Positions 1 to 8,348 of a DNA stretch of 51,263 bases are shown here, in pieces. The number at the start of each line of letters is the position of its first letter. The first letter of the stretch is position 1. The DNA lies in NCBI GenBank assembly GCA_050299555.1, contig JBNKWA010000058.1, positions 1 through 51,263 of the forward strand, given 5' to 3'. The position numbers were made by a program, and so were the translations under genes. The stretch comes from JBNKWA01 sp050299555 (lineage in GTDB: Bacteria > Pseudomonadota > Alphaproteobacteria > Rhodobacterales > Rhodobacteraceae). The notes beneath the pieces were generated by a model. The model was not told the origin of the DNA. It did not search any database and saw only the letters and a list, made by a program, of their open reading frames with translations.

Positions 1-852
1 AACCGCAAGCTTAGCTGGTGGGAGCGGCTGCTCGGCAAGGCCAAGCCGATCCACGAATTCATGGCCCGCTACGAAAGCGTGCAGGGCCAGATCGACAAGA
101 TCACCAACGAGCTTCTGACCCATGAGCACACACTGCTGAAGGACGTCAAATCGCTCGACAAGCTCTACGAGAAGACGCTGGCCTTCTACGACCAGCTTGC
201 GCTTTACATCGCCGCCGGCGAGGAAAAGCTGCGCCTCCTCGACAGCTCCGAGATCCCTGCAAAGGAACAGGAAGTGCAGGCGGCCCCCGAGGATCAGGGT
301 GTGATCAAGGCGCAGGAATTGCGCGACCTGCGCTCCGCCCGCGATGATCTGGAACGCCGGGTGCATGACCTCAAACTGACCCGGCAGGTGACCATGCAGT
401 CGCTGCCCTCGATCCGGCTGGTTCAGGAAAACGACAAGGCCCTGATCACCAAGATCAACTCGACCCTCGTCAACACCGTGCCCCTGTGGGAGACCCAGCT
501 CGCCCAGGCGGTGACGATCCACCGCTCGCGCGAGGCCGCCGAGGTGGTCAAGGACGCCAACGACCTGACCAACGAGCTTCTGACCTCGAACGCCGAAAAC
601 CTGCGCATGGCCAACAAGGAGATCCGCGAGCAGGTGGAGCGCGGCGTCTTCGACATCGAAGCGATCAAGAAGGCCAACAGCGAGCTGATCGCCACCATCG
701 AGGAATCGCTGCAGATCGCGGACGAGGGCAAGGCCAAGCGCGCCAGGGCCGAGCAGGAGCTGCAGGTCATGGAGGAAGAGCTCAAGAATACGTTGGCCGC
801 CGCCAAGGCAAAGGCCACGGGTCTCGGCGCCAAGGTCGGCGAAAGCGTCTGA
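1..852 (+). CDS. telA: TelA-family toxic anion resistance protein (5' end outside window)
   Basis: The reading frame is open from base 1, so the gene starts upstream and the visible 283 residues are its C-terminal part. An aromatic/basic start (WWERLLGKAKP), a long helical body with LYEKTLAFYDQL and YIAAGEEKL, and a tail with FDIEAIKKANSEL and EGKAKRARAEQEL match the TelA/KlaA family (PF05816). The family is tied to tellurite and membrane stress; its biochemistry is unresolved. It is cytosolic, all-helical and probably coiled-coil. The DUF2927 lipoprotein gene begins 52 nt downstream on the same strand. Related genomes often pair telA with an XpaC-like gene, which would lie just left of this window (inference). 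Confidence 0.88.
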   Translation, partial: NRKLSWWERLLGKAKPIHEFMARYESVQGQIDKITNELLTHEHTLLKDVKSLDKLYEKTLAFYDQLALYIAAGEEKLRLLDSSEIPAKEQEVQAAPEDQGVIKAQELRDLRSARDDLERRVHDLKLTRQVTMQSLPSIRLVQENDKALITKINSTLVNTVPLWETQLAQAVTIHRSREAAEVVKDANDLTNELLTSNAENLRMANKEIREQVERGVFDIEAIKKANSELIATIEESLQIADEGKAKRARAEQELQVMEEELKNTLAAAKAKATGLGAKVGESV

Positions 853-904
853 CATCTTGCGGGCGGCGGCGGCCGGGGCCGCCCGCTACACATCCGGAGC
901 GGCG

Positions 905-1876
905 ATGCGTGCATTGCTGAAGGCAGGCTTTGTGATCGGGGCGGCAGTCTTGCCGCTGGCCGGCTGCGATGACCTTCTGGCGTCGTTCGGCGACGATGGC
1001 GCGGCCGATCCTGAGGTGATCGTCGCTGCCCCTCCCGAGAACAGCGACGCCCTGGTGGAGTATTACGCCCGCGCCGAACGCGATCTGATCGCCTCGGGCC
1101 GGATGCGGACCGACGTGGCGCCCGAAGACGCCGATTTCACCATCGATTCCCTGGTCGACGACTTCGTCCACATCGCGCTCTACGACGAATTCGCGGTGAA
1201 TAACTCCCGCTTCGTCGCCCAGCAGCGGCCCAGCCGGCTGCGACGCTGGCAGCAGCCGATCAGGGTCGGGCTGGTCTTCGGTCCCTCCGTCGACGACAAG
1301 CAGGTGCAGCAGGACCTGCGTGGCGTGCGCAGCTACGCGCGCCGCCTGGCCTCGGCCACCGGCCACCCGGTCACCGTGACCGACGGCAGCGATGCCAATC
1401 TGACCGTCCTGTTCTTGAACCGCAGCGAGCAGCAGATGCTCGGCCACGACCTGACCCTGACGCAGCCCGATCTGCCGGCCGAACTGATCGACGGGCTGGT
1501 GAACAGCCCGCGTGAGGCGTTCTGCAACGCCTACACGCTGGCCGACGCCGACAACCCCGACAGCTACGACCTCGCCTTCATCCTGATCAAGGCCGAGCAG
1601 CGCGGGTTGATGCGGGTAAGCTGCATCCACGAAGAGATGGCGCAGGCCATGGGGTTGCCCAATGACAGCCCCGACGCCCGCCCCTCGATCTTCAACGACG
1701 ACGAGGAGTTCGCGCTCCTGACCCGCCACGACGAGGTGCTGCTCAGGATGCTCTACGACGGCCGCCTCCACCCCGGCATGACCGAGGAGGAGGCGCGGCC
1801 GCTGCTGCGCGCGATCGCCGAGGATGCGGTCGCCGCCACCGGGACGGGCAACCTTCTGGCCAAACCCTCGGGCTGA
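905..1876 (+). CDS. DUF2927 lipoprotein
   Basis: This 323-residue protein has an N-terminal lipoprotein signal (MRALLKAGF...LPLAGC), with Cys21 as the lipidated residue. Asp follows Cys at +2, which in the E. coli rule means retention in the inner membrane. The body matches DUF2927: VDDFVHIALYDEF, then RLRRWQQPIRVGLVFGP, a segment typical of these cryptic, metallopeptidase-like proteins. I chose ATG 905 because the signal peptide starts there; an upstream in-frame TTG (857) would add a non-hydrophobic extension. It follows telA by 52 nt, so co-transcription is likely and a role in the same envelope-stress module is inferred. The family has no established function. Confidence 0.85.
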   Translation: MRALLKAGFVIGAAVLPLAGCDDLLASFGDDGAADPEVIVAAPPENSDALVEYYARAERDLIASGRMRTDVAPEDADFTIDSLVDDFVHIALYDEFAVNNSRFVAQQRPSRLRRWQQPIRVGLVFGPSVDDKQVQQDLRGVRSYARRLASATGHPVTVTDGSDANLTVLFLNRSEQQMLGHDLTLTQPDLPAELIDGLVNSPREAFCNAYTLADADNPDSYDLAFILIKAEQRGLMRVSCIHEEMAQAMGLPNDSPDARPSIFNDDEEFALLTRHDEVLLRMLYDGRLHPGMTEEEARPLLRAIAEDAVAATGTGNLLAKPSG

Positions 1877-1882
1877 CCGCGC

Positions 1883-2737
1883 TCAGCCGGCCAGGATCGT
1901 CGCCACCGTCTCGGCCATCGGCGTGGTCGGACGCCCGATCAGCCGCGCCAGATCGCCCGAGCGGTTGTCGAGCCAGCCATTGGCAAGGCCGGTGTCGGAA
2001 TCGGCCAGCACCCCGGCGAAGCCTTCCGGCACCCCATGCGAGACCAGCGCAGCCTTGTAGGCGTCCTCGTCCAGGTTCACGTAGGTTACGGGCTTGCCGG
2101 CCTTTTCCGAGACAATGGCCGCCAGTTCGGCCAGCGTAAGGGCCTCGTCGCCGGCCAGCTCATAGGTCTTGCCGGCATGCCCTTCGCCCACCAACACCGC
2201 GGCCGCGGCGGCGGCATAGTCGGCCCGCGGCGCCGGTGCGACCCGGCCCTCGCCCGCAGCGCCATAGATGCTGCCGGTGGCGGCGCCCGACTGGACCGCC
2301 TGGACATAGTTCTCCGCGTACCAGCCGTCCCGCAGCAATGCGTGGGGGATGCCCGACGCCTTCAGCGCGGCTTCCGTGGCGGCGTGCTCGCTCGCCAGAA
2401 TCATCGGCGACCGGTCCGCCCCGAGAATGCTCGTGTAGGCGATGAACCCGACCCCCGCAGCCTTGGCGGCATCGATCACCGCCTGGTGCTGGGGCGCGCG
2501 TTGACCGACCTCGCTCGACGAGATCAAGAGCAGCCGCTCGACGCCCTCCAGCGCCGGACCAAGGGTCTCCGGCTTCGAATAGTCGGCGGGCCTGACAACC
2601 ACGCCCTTTTCGGCCAGATCGGCCAGCTTCGCAGGATCGCGCGCCAGCGCCACGATCTCTCCGGCAGGGCGTTGTGCCAGCAGGGCATCGACGACAAGGC
2701 GGCCAAGCTGTCCGCTTGCTCCGGTTACGGCAATCAT
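1883..2737 (-). CDS. NmrA/QOR2-type NAD(P)H:quinone oxidoreductase
   Basis: A 284-residue atypical SDR. The N-terminus carries the dinucleotide-binding motif TGASGQLG at residues 5-12, followed by LLLISSSEVGQR, a substrate-side segment typical of E. coli QOR2 (YtfG, about 286 aa) and NmrA-like proteins. Family members reduce quinones with NADPH or act as redox sensors, in the cytosol. I chose ATG 2737 so that the Rossmann strand begins at the start (MIAVTGASG); the frame stays open 11 codons further upstream. It is divergent from an HxlR-family regulator gene, the arrangement seen for qor2/qorR and yodB/yodC pairs, so induction by quinones or electrophiles is likely. Its stop lies 7 nt from the convergent DUF2927 gene. 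Confidence 0.85.
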   Translation of the reverse strand: MIAVTGASGQLGRLVVDALLAQRPAGEIVALARDPAKLADLAEKGVVVRPADYSKPETLGPALEGVERLLLISSSEVGQRAPQHQAVIDAAKAAGVGFIAYTSILGADRSPMILASEHAATEAALKASGIPHALLRDGWYAENYVQAVQSGAATGSIYGAAGEGRVAPAPRADYAAAAAAVLVGEGHAGKTYELAGDEALTLAELAAIVSEKAGKPVTYVNLDEDAYKAALVSHGVPEGFAGVLADSDTGLANGWLDNRSGDLARLIGRPTTPMAETVATILAG

Positions 2738-2776
2738 TCCAGTCACTCCGTTTTTGGCTTTCACGATCACCGACCT

Positions 2777-2811
2777 AAGGTATGGACTTTCGAAAAGTAA
2801 GTACGTACCTT
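2777..2811. promoter_or_regulatory. Candidate HxlR operator between divergent genes
   Basis: The 98-bp gap between the quinone reductase and the HxlR gene holds inverted AAGGTA (2777-2782) and TACCTT (2806-2811) half-sites, with the 8-bp palindrome GTACGTAC at 2801-2808. HxlR/YodB regulators bind short TAC/GTA-rich palindromes in such gaps. The assignment is inference from position and symmetry. Confidence 0.35.
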
Positions 2812-2835
2812 CTAGTTAGTTTTGGAGGGCGTCCC

Positions 2836-3207
2836 ATGGGCAGGTTCGAAGCCGCCGTCAACGAAAGCCACCTGCGCGGCGACATCACCGCCGCCGAGTG
2901 CCCGTCGCGCGAGATGCTGCGCCAGGTTACCGGCCGCTGGGGCGTCTTGGTGCTGTTCCTGCTGTCGCGCGGCACCATGCGCTTTTCCGAGCTGCGCCAC
3001 GCCATCGGCGGGGTCAGCGAAAAGATGCTGGCCCAGACGCTGAAGGGGCTCGAATCGCACGGGCTGGTCAAGCGCGTCTCCCACCCCGTGGTGCCGCCGC
3101 ATGTGGATTACAGCCTCACTCCGGGCGGCAAGGAGCTCGCCAGACGCGTGGTGGCGCTGGTCGACTGGATCGAGACGAATTTTGCCACCGCCGCGAAGGC
3201 GGATTGA
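2836..3207 (+). CDS. HxlR-family redox-sensing transcriptional regulator
   Basis: A 123-residue winged-helix protein. The signature CPSREMLRQVTGRW (Cys22) followed by FSELRHAIGGVSEKML and LKGLESHGLVKR matches HxlR/YodB/QorR repressors, in which an N-terminal Cys senses quinones, diamide or aldehydes. ATG 2836 is preferred over an in-frame ATG at 2782 because GGAGGG lies about 7 nt upstream and the family starts shortly before the Cys. It is divergent from the QOR2-like gene and probably represses it as well as itself. The pair sits inside an otherwise same-strand TelA-DUF2927-SPFH series. Confidence 0.9.
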   Translation: MGRFEAAVNESHLRGDITAAECPSREMLRQVTGRWGVLVLFLLSRGTMRFSELRHAIGGVSEKMLAQTLKGLESHGLVKRVSHPVVPPHVDYSLTPGGKELARRVVALVDWIETNFATAAKAD

Positions 3208-3284
3208 CGCATGTCCTCGCCTCGGCAATTGGCATTGCCCGAACAGCTCTGCTAGGGTCTGCACGGATCAAGGCAGGGGGTGGG

Positions 3285-4391
3285 ATGGGTATCCTAGACT
3301 TTCTCTCCGGTGAGTTCATCGACGTCATCCACTGGACCGATGACACCCGGGACACGCTGGTGTGGCGCTTCGAACGGCAAGGCCATGCCATCAAGTACGG
3401 CGCCAAGCTGACGGTGCGCGAGGGGCAGGCGGCAGTCTTCATTCACGAAGGCCAGCTCGCCGACGTCTTCCAGCCGGGTCTCTACATGCTCGAGACCAAC
3501 AACATGCCGATCCTGACGACCCTTCAGCATTGGGATCACGGCTTCCAGTCGCCGTTCAAGTCCGAGATCTACTTCGTCAACACCACACGCTTCACCGATC
3601 TGAAGTGGGGCACCAAGAACCCGATCATCATCCGCGATCCGGAGTTCGGGCCGACCCGCATCCGCGCCTTCGGCACCTACGCGATCAAGGTCAAGGACCC
3701 GGGCCGCTTCATGACCGAGATCGTCGGCACCGACGGCGAGTTCACCACCGACGAGATCAGCTTCCAGATCCGCAACGTGATCCTGGCCAAGTTCGCGCAA
3801 GGGATCGCCACCGCCAACATCCCGGTCCTCGACATGGCCGCCAACACGGCCGAGCTCGGCAAGCTCCTCGCCGGCAGGATCAGCCCGACGCTGGCCGAAT
3901 ACGGCCTGGAACTGCCCGAACTCTATATCGAGAACGTCTCGCTGCCGCCGGCGGTCGAGGCGGCGCTCGACAAGCGCACCGCCATCGGCGTGGTCGGCGA
4001 CCTCAGCCGCTATGCGCAGTATTCGGCGGCCGAGGCGATGACCACCGCCGCGGCCAATCCCGGCGGCGCCGGGGCCGGAATGGGGATGATCGTCGGGGCC
4101 CAGATGGGCGGGGCCGCTGCGGGCGGTATCACCGGCCCGTGGGGCACCGCGCCGGCGGCACAGCCGGCGCCCCCGCCACCACCGGTCGAGAAGGTCTGGC
4201 ACACCTCCCAGAGCGGCGAGACCAAGGGCCCGTTCAGCAAGGCATCGCTCGGCCGCATGGTGGCCGACGGCGCGCTGACCCGCGACACCTGGGTCTGGAC
4301 CGCCGGGCAGGAGGGCTGGCAGCACGCCGGCGATGTCGATGAACTGGCCCGGCTTTTCACCATCTTGCCGCCTCCGCCGCCAAAACCGTAG
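3285..4391 (+). CDS. SPFH-domain protein with C-terminal GYF_2 domain
   Basis: A 368-residue protein. Residues about 15-230 form an SPFH/band-7-like domain of the 'virion core protein' (YdjI) type: VREGQAAVFIHEGQLADVFQPG, then IRAFGTYAIKVKDPGRFMTEI and YIENVSLPPAVEAALD. A Gly/Ala/Pro-rich linker follows, and residues about 305-360 (VWHTSQSGETKGPFS ... DTWVWTAGQEGW) are a GYF_2 domain expected to bind Pro-rich ligands. SPFH proteins scaffold membranes. There is no transmembrane segment, so recruitment to the membrane probably needs a partner; the next gene encodes a zinc-ribbon membrane protein, as in the Bacillus ydjGHI cluster. Start ATG 3285 follows GGGGGTGGG. Confidence 0.88.
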   Translation: MGILDFLSGEFIDVIHWTDDTRDTLVWRFERQGHAIKYGAKLTVREGQAAVFIHEGQLADVFQPGLYMLETNNMPILTTLQHWDHGFQSPFKSEIYFVNTTRFTDLKWGTKNPIIIRDPEFGPTRIRAFGTYAIKVKDPGRFMTEIVGTDGEFTTDEISFQIRNVILAKFAQGIATANIPVLDMAANTAELGKLLAGRISPTLAEYGLELPELYIENVSLPPAVEAALDKRTAIGVVGDLSRYAQYSAAEAMTTAAANPGGAGAGMGMIVGAQMGGAAAGGITGPWGTAPAAQPAPPPPPVEKVWHTSQSGETKGPFSKASLGRMVADGALTRDTWVWTAGQEGWQHAGDVDELARLFTILPPPPPKP

Positions 4392-4548
4392 CGGTGAGAG
4401 GACGTGAGCCTCGCCGCCGGCCGTTCCGTCTGCCTGCTGGCCCGGCAGCAGCCGGGCACACGCCACTTGCCGTGACCCGGACGGCGCTTCCCGCCCGGCA
4501 CCGTGCCGGCCGCGAACGGCAGCCGGCGACGATCCGTGCGCCGGCGCA

Positions 4549-5682
4549 ATGACACCCGCGCCCATGCCACAGTCAGAGACCGAACGCCGCTTCCCCTGCC
4601 CGTCCTGCGGGTCCGACCTGCGCTACCTGCCGGGATCCGACCGCATGCATTGCGACCATTGCGGCACCGAACAGCCCATCGAGGGCGCCGGACCGTGGAG
4701 CGACGCCACCCGGGAACTGGACTTCCGCAAGGCGATCGAGAACGAACTCCCCCGAGCCGAGATGGAGGAGACCCGGGTCACCCAGTGCACCTCCTGCGGC
4801 GCCCGGTTCGAGTTCGAGCCCGACGTCCACGCCGCCGAATGCCCGTTCTGCGCCACGCCGGTGGTGGCGGGCACCGGAACCGACCGTCACATCAAGCCCC
4901 GCGCGCTGTTGCCGTTCGGACTCGACGAGGCGGCGGCGCGTGCGGCCATGAATCACTGGCTCGGCTCGCTCTGGTTCGCGCCGGGCGGTCTTCTGGACTA
5001 TGTCCGCGCCGGCCGGCGGATGCAGGGCATCTACGTCCCCTACTGGACCTACGATGCCGATACCCGCTCCACCTATCGCGGCAAGCGCGGCACCGTCTAT
5101 ACCGAGAACCGGGCGGTCCGGGTGGTTGTCAACGGCAAGGCGCAGACGCGCATGCAGCCGGTGCAGAAGGTGCGCTGGACCAAGGTCGGCGGCCGCGTCG
5201 CCCGCTTCTTCGACGATGTGCTGGTGCTGGCCTCGCAATCCCTGCCCAAGCGTTTCACCGATGCGCTGGCGCCCTGGGATCTTGCCGCGCTCGAGCCGTA
5301 CCGCCCGGAATTTCTCGCCGGATTCCGGGCCGAGGCCTATACCGTCGGGCTCGAGGACGGCTATGCCGAGGCCCGCGACATCATGCACGCGATGATCGTC
5401 CGCGACGTCAAGTTCGACATCGGCGGCGACCGGCAGCAAATAGATTCGCTGGAAACCGAGGTCGGCCGGCTGACCTTCAAGCACGTGCTTCTGCCGGTCT
5501 GGCTTGCCGCCTACAAGTACCGCGGCCAGACCTATCGTTTTGTCGTCAACGGCCGCACAGGCGCGGTCCAGGGCGAACGGCCATGGTCGGCCGTCAAGAT
5601 CGCCACCGCGGCGATCCTTTTTGCCCTGGTCGCAGGCGCCATCGGCTACCTGATCGCCCTCGACCAGGGCGCAAGGTTCTGA
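4549..5682 (+). CDS. Zinc-ribbon (TFIIB-type) membrane protein partner of SPFH protein
   Basis: A 377-residue protein with two zinc ribbons near the N-terminus: CPSC and CDHC at about residues 17-40, then CTSC and CPFC at about 80-105. A middle domain contains YVPYWTYDADTRSTYRGKRG. A single C-terminal transmembrane helix follows (about 351-371, TAAILFALVAGAIGYLIAL). Such proteins accompany YdjI-type SPFH genes; the ribbons look like those of primosomal protein N'/TFIIB but without helicase motifs. It probably anchors or organises the SPFH protein at the inner membrane (inference from gene order). ATG 4549 and ATG 4564 are both possible starts; neither has a strong ribosome-binding site. Confidence 0.8.
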   Translation: MTPAPMPQSETERRFPCPSCGSDLRYLPGSDRMHCDHCGTEQPIEGAGPWSDATRELDFRKAIENELPRAEMEETRVTQCTSCGARFEFEPDVHAAECPFCATPVVAGTGTDRHIKPRALLPFGLDEAAARAAMNHWLGSLWFAPGGLLDYVRAGRRMQGIYVPYWTYDADTRSTYRGKRGTVYTENRAVRVVVNGKAQTRMQPVQKVRWTKVGGRVARFFDDVLVLASQSLPKRFTDALAPWDLAALEPYRPEFLAGFRAEAYTVGLEDGYAEARDIMHAMIVRDVKFDIGGDRQQIDSLETEVGRLTFKHVLLPVWLAAYKYRGQTYRFVVNGRTGAVQGERPWSAVKIATAAILFALVAGAIGYLIALDQGARF

Positions 5683-5953
5683 AGGGCTGCAACGCGGGCC
5701 ACTGCTTGGCTGGAACTGGTGACACAACACTTACTTGGGGACCACCCCCCGGGGGAGGTGCGTACAGAGAGTACTAAAACTCGTTACGCCACTCGCACAC
5801 GCCCCCCTGCACGCACTCTTCTTATCACCCTCGAATGCGGCGGCGTCGTGCTGCGAAAAAGGTAATATCGGGAAGGAAGCCGCCAATCGTGGCAAGACGA
5901 TCCAATTGATAATCAGCCGGTTAACGACCGCCCCCGCGCAAGCCGGCAAGGGG

Positions 5954-6622
5954 TCAGCCCGGTCGCCGCAGAAGCGCTGCCTGCAGCTCGTCATCGGCCG
6001 GCTCGGCAACCACCGTGTTGTCAGCGGCAGGCCGCATCAGCGCCGCGGCACCATGGCCGGCCTCGCCCAGCCACAGCGAAAAATCGCCGGGCGCGAGGAT
6101 CACCGGCATGCGGTGGTGGATCGGCTGCAGCCGTTCGTTGGCGGCGCAGGTGACGATGGCGCAGGTCTCGATGCGGTCGGCCGCATCGCCACCGGCCTGC
6201 CCCCAGCGCTGCCACAGCCCGGCAAATACCATGGGGCCGTCGCCAGCACCGGTGATCCGCCATGGCAGTTTCTTGCCACCATCCGGCTGCGCCTGCCACT
6301 CGTAGAACCAGCTTGCCGGGATCAGGCAGCGGCGCTGCCGCACGGCGTCGCGAAATGCCGGCTTGCTGGCCACCGACTCGGCCCGCGCGTTGATCAGAAG
6401 CGGCCCGTCGCCGGGTTTCTTGTACCAATGCGGGATGAACCCCCAGCGCATGCTGCGAAGCTGACGCTGGCGATTGCCTTCGGTCCCGGCCACCACCACG
6501 GTAATCTGCTCTGTCGGCGAGACGTTCAGCCGCGGCGGCTCTTCGATCAGTTCGCCCGGATCGGCATCGAAGTAGCTGGCGACCGCATCCCGCGGCAGGG
6601 TGATGGCAAAGCGTCCGCACAT
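5954..6622 (-). CDS. HMCES/YedK-type abasic-site processing protein (SRAP)
   Basis: A 222-residue SOS response-associated peptidase family protein. Cys2 (MCGRF), which forms a thiazolidine crosslink with abasic sites in single-stranded DNA after Met removal, is present. So are Asn78 and Glu82 (INARAES), Glu108 (WFYEW) and the catalytic His in IHHRMPVIL (about 169). Length matches E. coli YedK (222 aa). The role is to protect abasic sites in ssDNA from error-prone repair. It is a single-gene unit on the minus strand. The 271-bp gap to the preceding zinc-ribbon gene contains only a short CCCCCGGGGG palindrome (5746-5755) that I cannot assign. Confidence 0.93.
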   Translation of the reverse strand: MCGRFAITLPRDAVASYFDADPGELIEEPPRLNVSPTEQITVVVAGTEGNRQRQLRSMRWGFIPHWYKKPGDGPLLINARAESVASKPAFRDAVRQRRCLIPASWFYEWQAQPDGGKKLPWRITGAGDGPMVFAGLWQRWGQAGGDAADRIETCAIVTCAANERLQPIHHRMPVILAPGDFSLWLGEAGHGAAALMRPAADNTVVAEPADDELQAALLRRPG

Positions 6623-6672
6623 GGCCGCGCGATCCTAGCCAGGCAGCAGCCAGCCGCAAGCCGATGCACCGG

Positions 6673-7239
6673 TCAGATCGGCCGCGCCCCGCCATTGGCC
6701 GCTGCCGGCCCCATGCTCGCCTCGCCGATGCTGAACAGGTCCTCCAGGAAGTAGGCCGACAGCTCGGCCCGGTTCGCCAGCCCCGACTTGCGGTAGATGC
6801 CCTGGGCCTGCTGGCGGATCGTCGCCTCCGAGGTAGAGCGGGCCCGGGCGATCTCCTTCAGAGCCGCGCCCTTCAGCATTAGCCCGGCGATATCGGTCTC
6901 GGCGGGGGTCAGGGTCCAGGTAGCGAACTGCGCCTCGATGGCCCGCGACAGGCCGTCGGTGAAACGTCGGCTCCGCATCCGCCAGGCGGCGCCCTCGGCC
7001 GCGGCCACCCCCACGTCCCGGCGCAGCGCTTCTGTCTCGTCCTCGATCCCGCGCAGCTTCAGGACGATGCCGGCGCTGCCGAACATCGCTCCGACCAGAA
7101 GCAGGCGCTCGAGGAAATCCACCGCCATCTCGGCCGGCGCGCCCAGCTCGCCCTCGACCAGCCAGTCGAGCCCGGTCAGCGCCGACGAGAAGGCCAGCGC
7201 CGCGACGGCAACGACTGCCCATGACTTCATTGACCGCAT
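6673..7239 (-). CDS. Membrane-anchored LuxR-type HTH regulator (first of two paralogues)
   Basis: A 188-residue protein with two N-terminal hydrophobic helices (about 6-28 and 42-62), a short charged linker (GIEDETEALRRDV), and a C-terminal LuxR-type helix-turn-helix at about 108-170: LTPAETDIAGLMLKGAALKEIARARSTSE in outline, then RQQAQGIYRKSGLANRAEL. No receiver or autoinducer domain is present, so a signal would have to be sensed by the membrane part. The same architecture recurs in the gene at 8349-8870. The two convergently flank a VPLPA-CTERM secreted-protein gene, which suggests, but does not prove, that they regulate it. It may start at 7239 or at the Met three codons later. Confidence 0.8.
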   Translation of the reverse strand: MRSMKSWAVVAVAALAFSSALTGLDWLVEGELGAPAEMAVDFLERLLLVGAMFGSAGIVLKLRGIEDETEALRRDVGVAAAEGAAWRMRSRRFTDGLSRAIEAQFATWTLTPAETDIAGLMLKGAALKEIARARSTSEATIRQQAQGIYRKSGLANRAELSAYFLEDLFSIGEASMGPAAANGGARPI

Positions 7240-7459
7240 GCCGCCGCCTCCTTTGGCGCCCGATCCGGGCGGATATTCTACGCCTGCCCCGTAATCCCTC
7301 CAATCCTACATCCGTTCGGCCCGCCCGGCATCCGTCTGGTGAGGTACCGCCTGATGCCCGCGATCCGCCATCGGACGGATGGCCCCCCGCGCCCTGCCCG
7401 GCTTGGATCGGCAGGCGTTCCACAGCCATTCGCCCGCAACCATTCGAAGGAGCCGACCG

Positions 7460-8275
7460 ATGCGCCGCCGCCTCATGCTCAACGCCTGCCTTCTGGCCCT
7501 CGCCGCCGGCCCCGCCACCGGGGCCACGGTCCTGCCGGACTTCTCGGCAGCCAGCTTCATTGCCGGCGCACCGATCGACAACCTCTACCATCCGCTGCTG
7601 CAGGGTCAGACCTCGGCCCTGACCGCGACCGGAGAGGATGACGGCGAACCCTTCACCGAGCGCACCGAGCGCACCGTCCTGGGGCCGGGCCGCGAAATTC
7701 TCGGGGTCCAGACCACCACGCTGCTGGATCGCGCCTATGAAGACGACGTGCTGGTCGAGGAGACCTACGACTACTTCGCCCAGGATACCGCCGGCAACGT
7801 CTGGTACATGGGCGAGGACGTCACCAACTACCGCTACGACGATGACGGCAACTTCCTCGGCACTGACAGCGCCTCGACCTGGCTGGCCGGCGAGAACGGC
7901 GCCCTGCCCGGCTTCATCATGCCGGCCGACCCGCAGCCCGGCTTCGCCTATTATCAGGAATATGCCGTCGCCGACGAAGCCCTCGACCAGGGCCTGATCT
8001 TCGACGTGATCGACAGCCTGACGACCGGGGCGGGCACCTTTCTCGATGTGCTGGTGGTGTTCGAGACAACCGAGCTCGAGCCAAATGCCCGCGAGCTGAA
8101 ATACTACGCCCCCGGCATCGGCATCATCCGCGCCGAGGAGGGCGTGGACGCGGACTTCGCCAATGCGGAGCTGGTTTTCGACCTGGTCCCGGCGCCAGTG
8201 CCGGTGCCGGCCAGCCTGCCCCTGACGGTTCTGGCCATGTCGGGACTCGCCGGCATTCGGCGGCTGCGCGGTTGA
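7460..8275 (+). CDS. Secreted protein with VPLPA-CTERM sorting signal
   Basis: A 271-residue protein with a Sec signal peptide (MRRRLMLNACLLALAAGPATGA) and a C-terminal sorting tail: VPVPASLPLTVLAMSGLAG followed by an Arg cluster (IRRLRG). That is the VPLPA-CTERM form of PEP-CTERM, a Rhodobacterales hallmark processed by an exosortase-like enzyme (XrtD type). The acidic middle (many D/E/Y, e.g. TYDYFAQDTAGNVWYMGED) is typical of secreted proteins; the segment with GNVWYMGED recalls a family of beta-rich exported proteins whose function I do not know. Start ATG 7460 follows GAAGGAG. It is flanked by two membrane LuxR paralogues on the opposite strand. Confidence 0.85.
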   Translation: MRRRLMLNACLLALAAGPATGATVLPDFSAASFIAGAPIDNLYHPLLQGQTSALTATGEDDGEPFTERTERTVLGPGREILGVQTTTLLDRAYEDDVLVEETYDYFAQDTAGNVWYMGEDVTNYRYDDDGNFLGTDSASTWLAGENGALPGFIMPADPQPGFAYYQEYAVADEALDQGLIFDVIDSLTTGAGTFLDVLVVFETTELEPNARELKYYAPGIGIIRAEEGVDADFANAELVFDLVPAPVPVPASLPLTVLAMSGLAGIRRLRG

Positions 8276-8348
8276 TCGGTGGGGGCCGGTGGTGGCGAGT
8301 GGCGGCAGGGACTGGCGGGGCGGGCGACCGTGCCGCCGCCCTTGCCGC

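Noticed and set aside
5746..5755. CCCCCGGGGG palindrome in the gap before the HMCES-type gene as a terminator
   Set aside because: The stem cannot extend with a loop, and there is no U-tract; the location after the zinc-ribbon stop is the only support.
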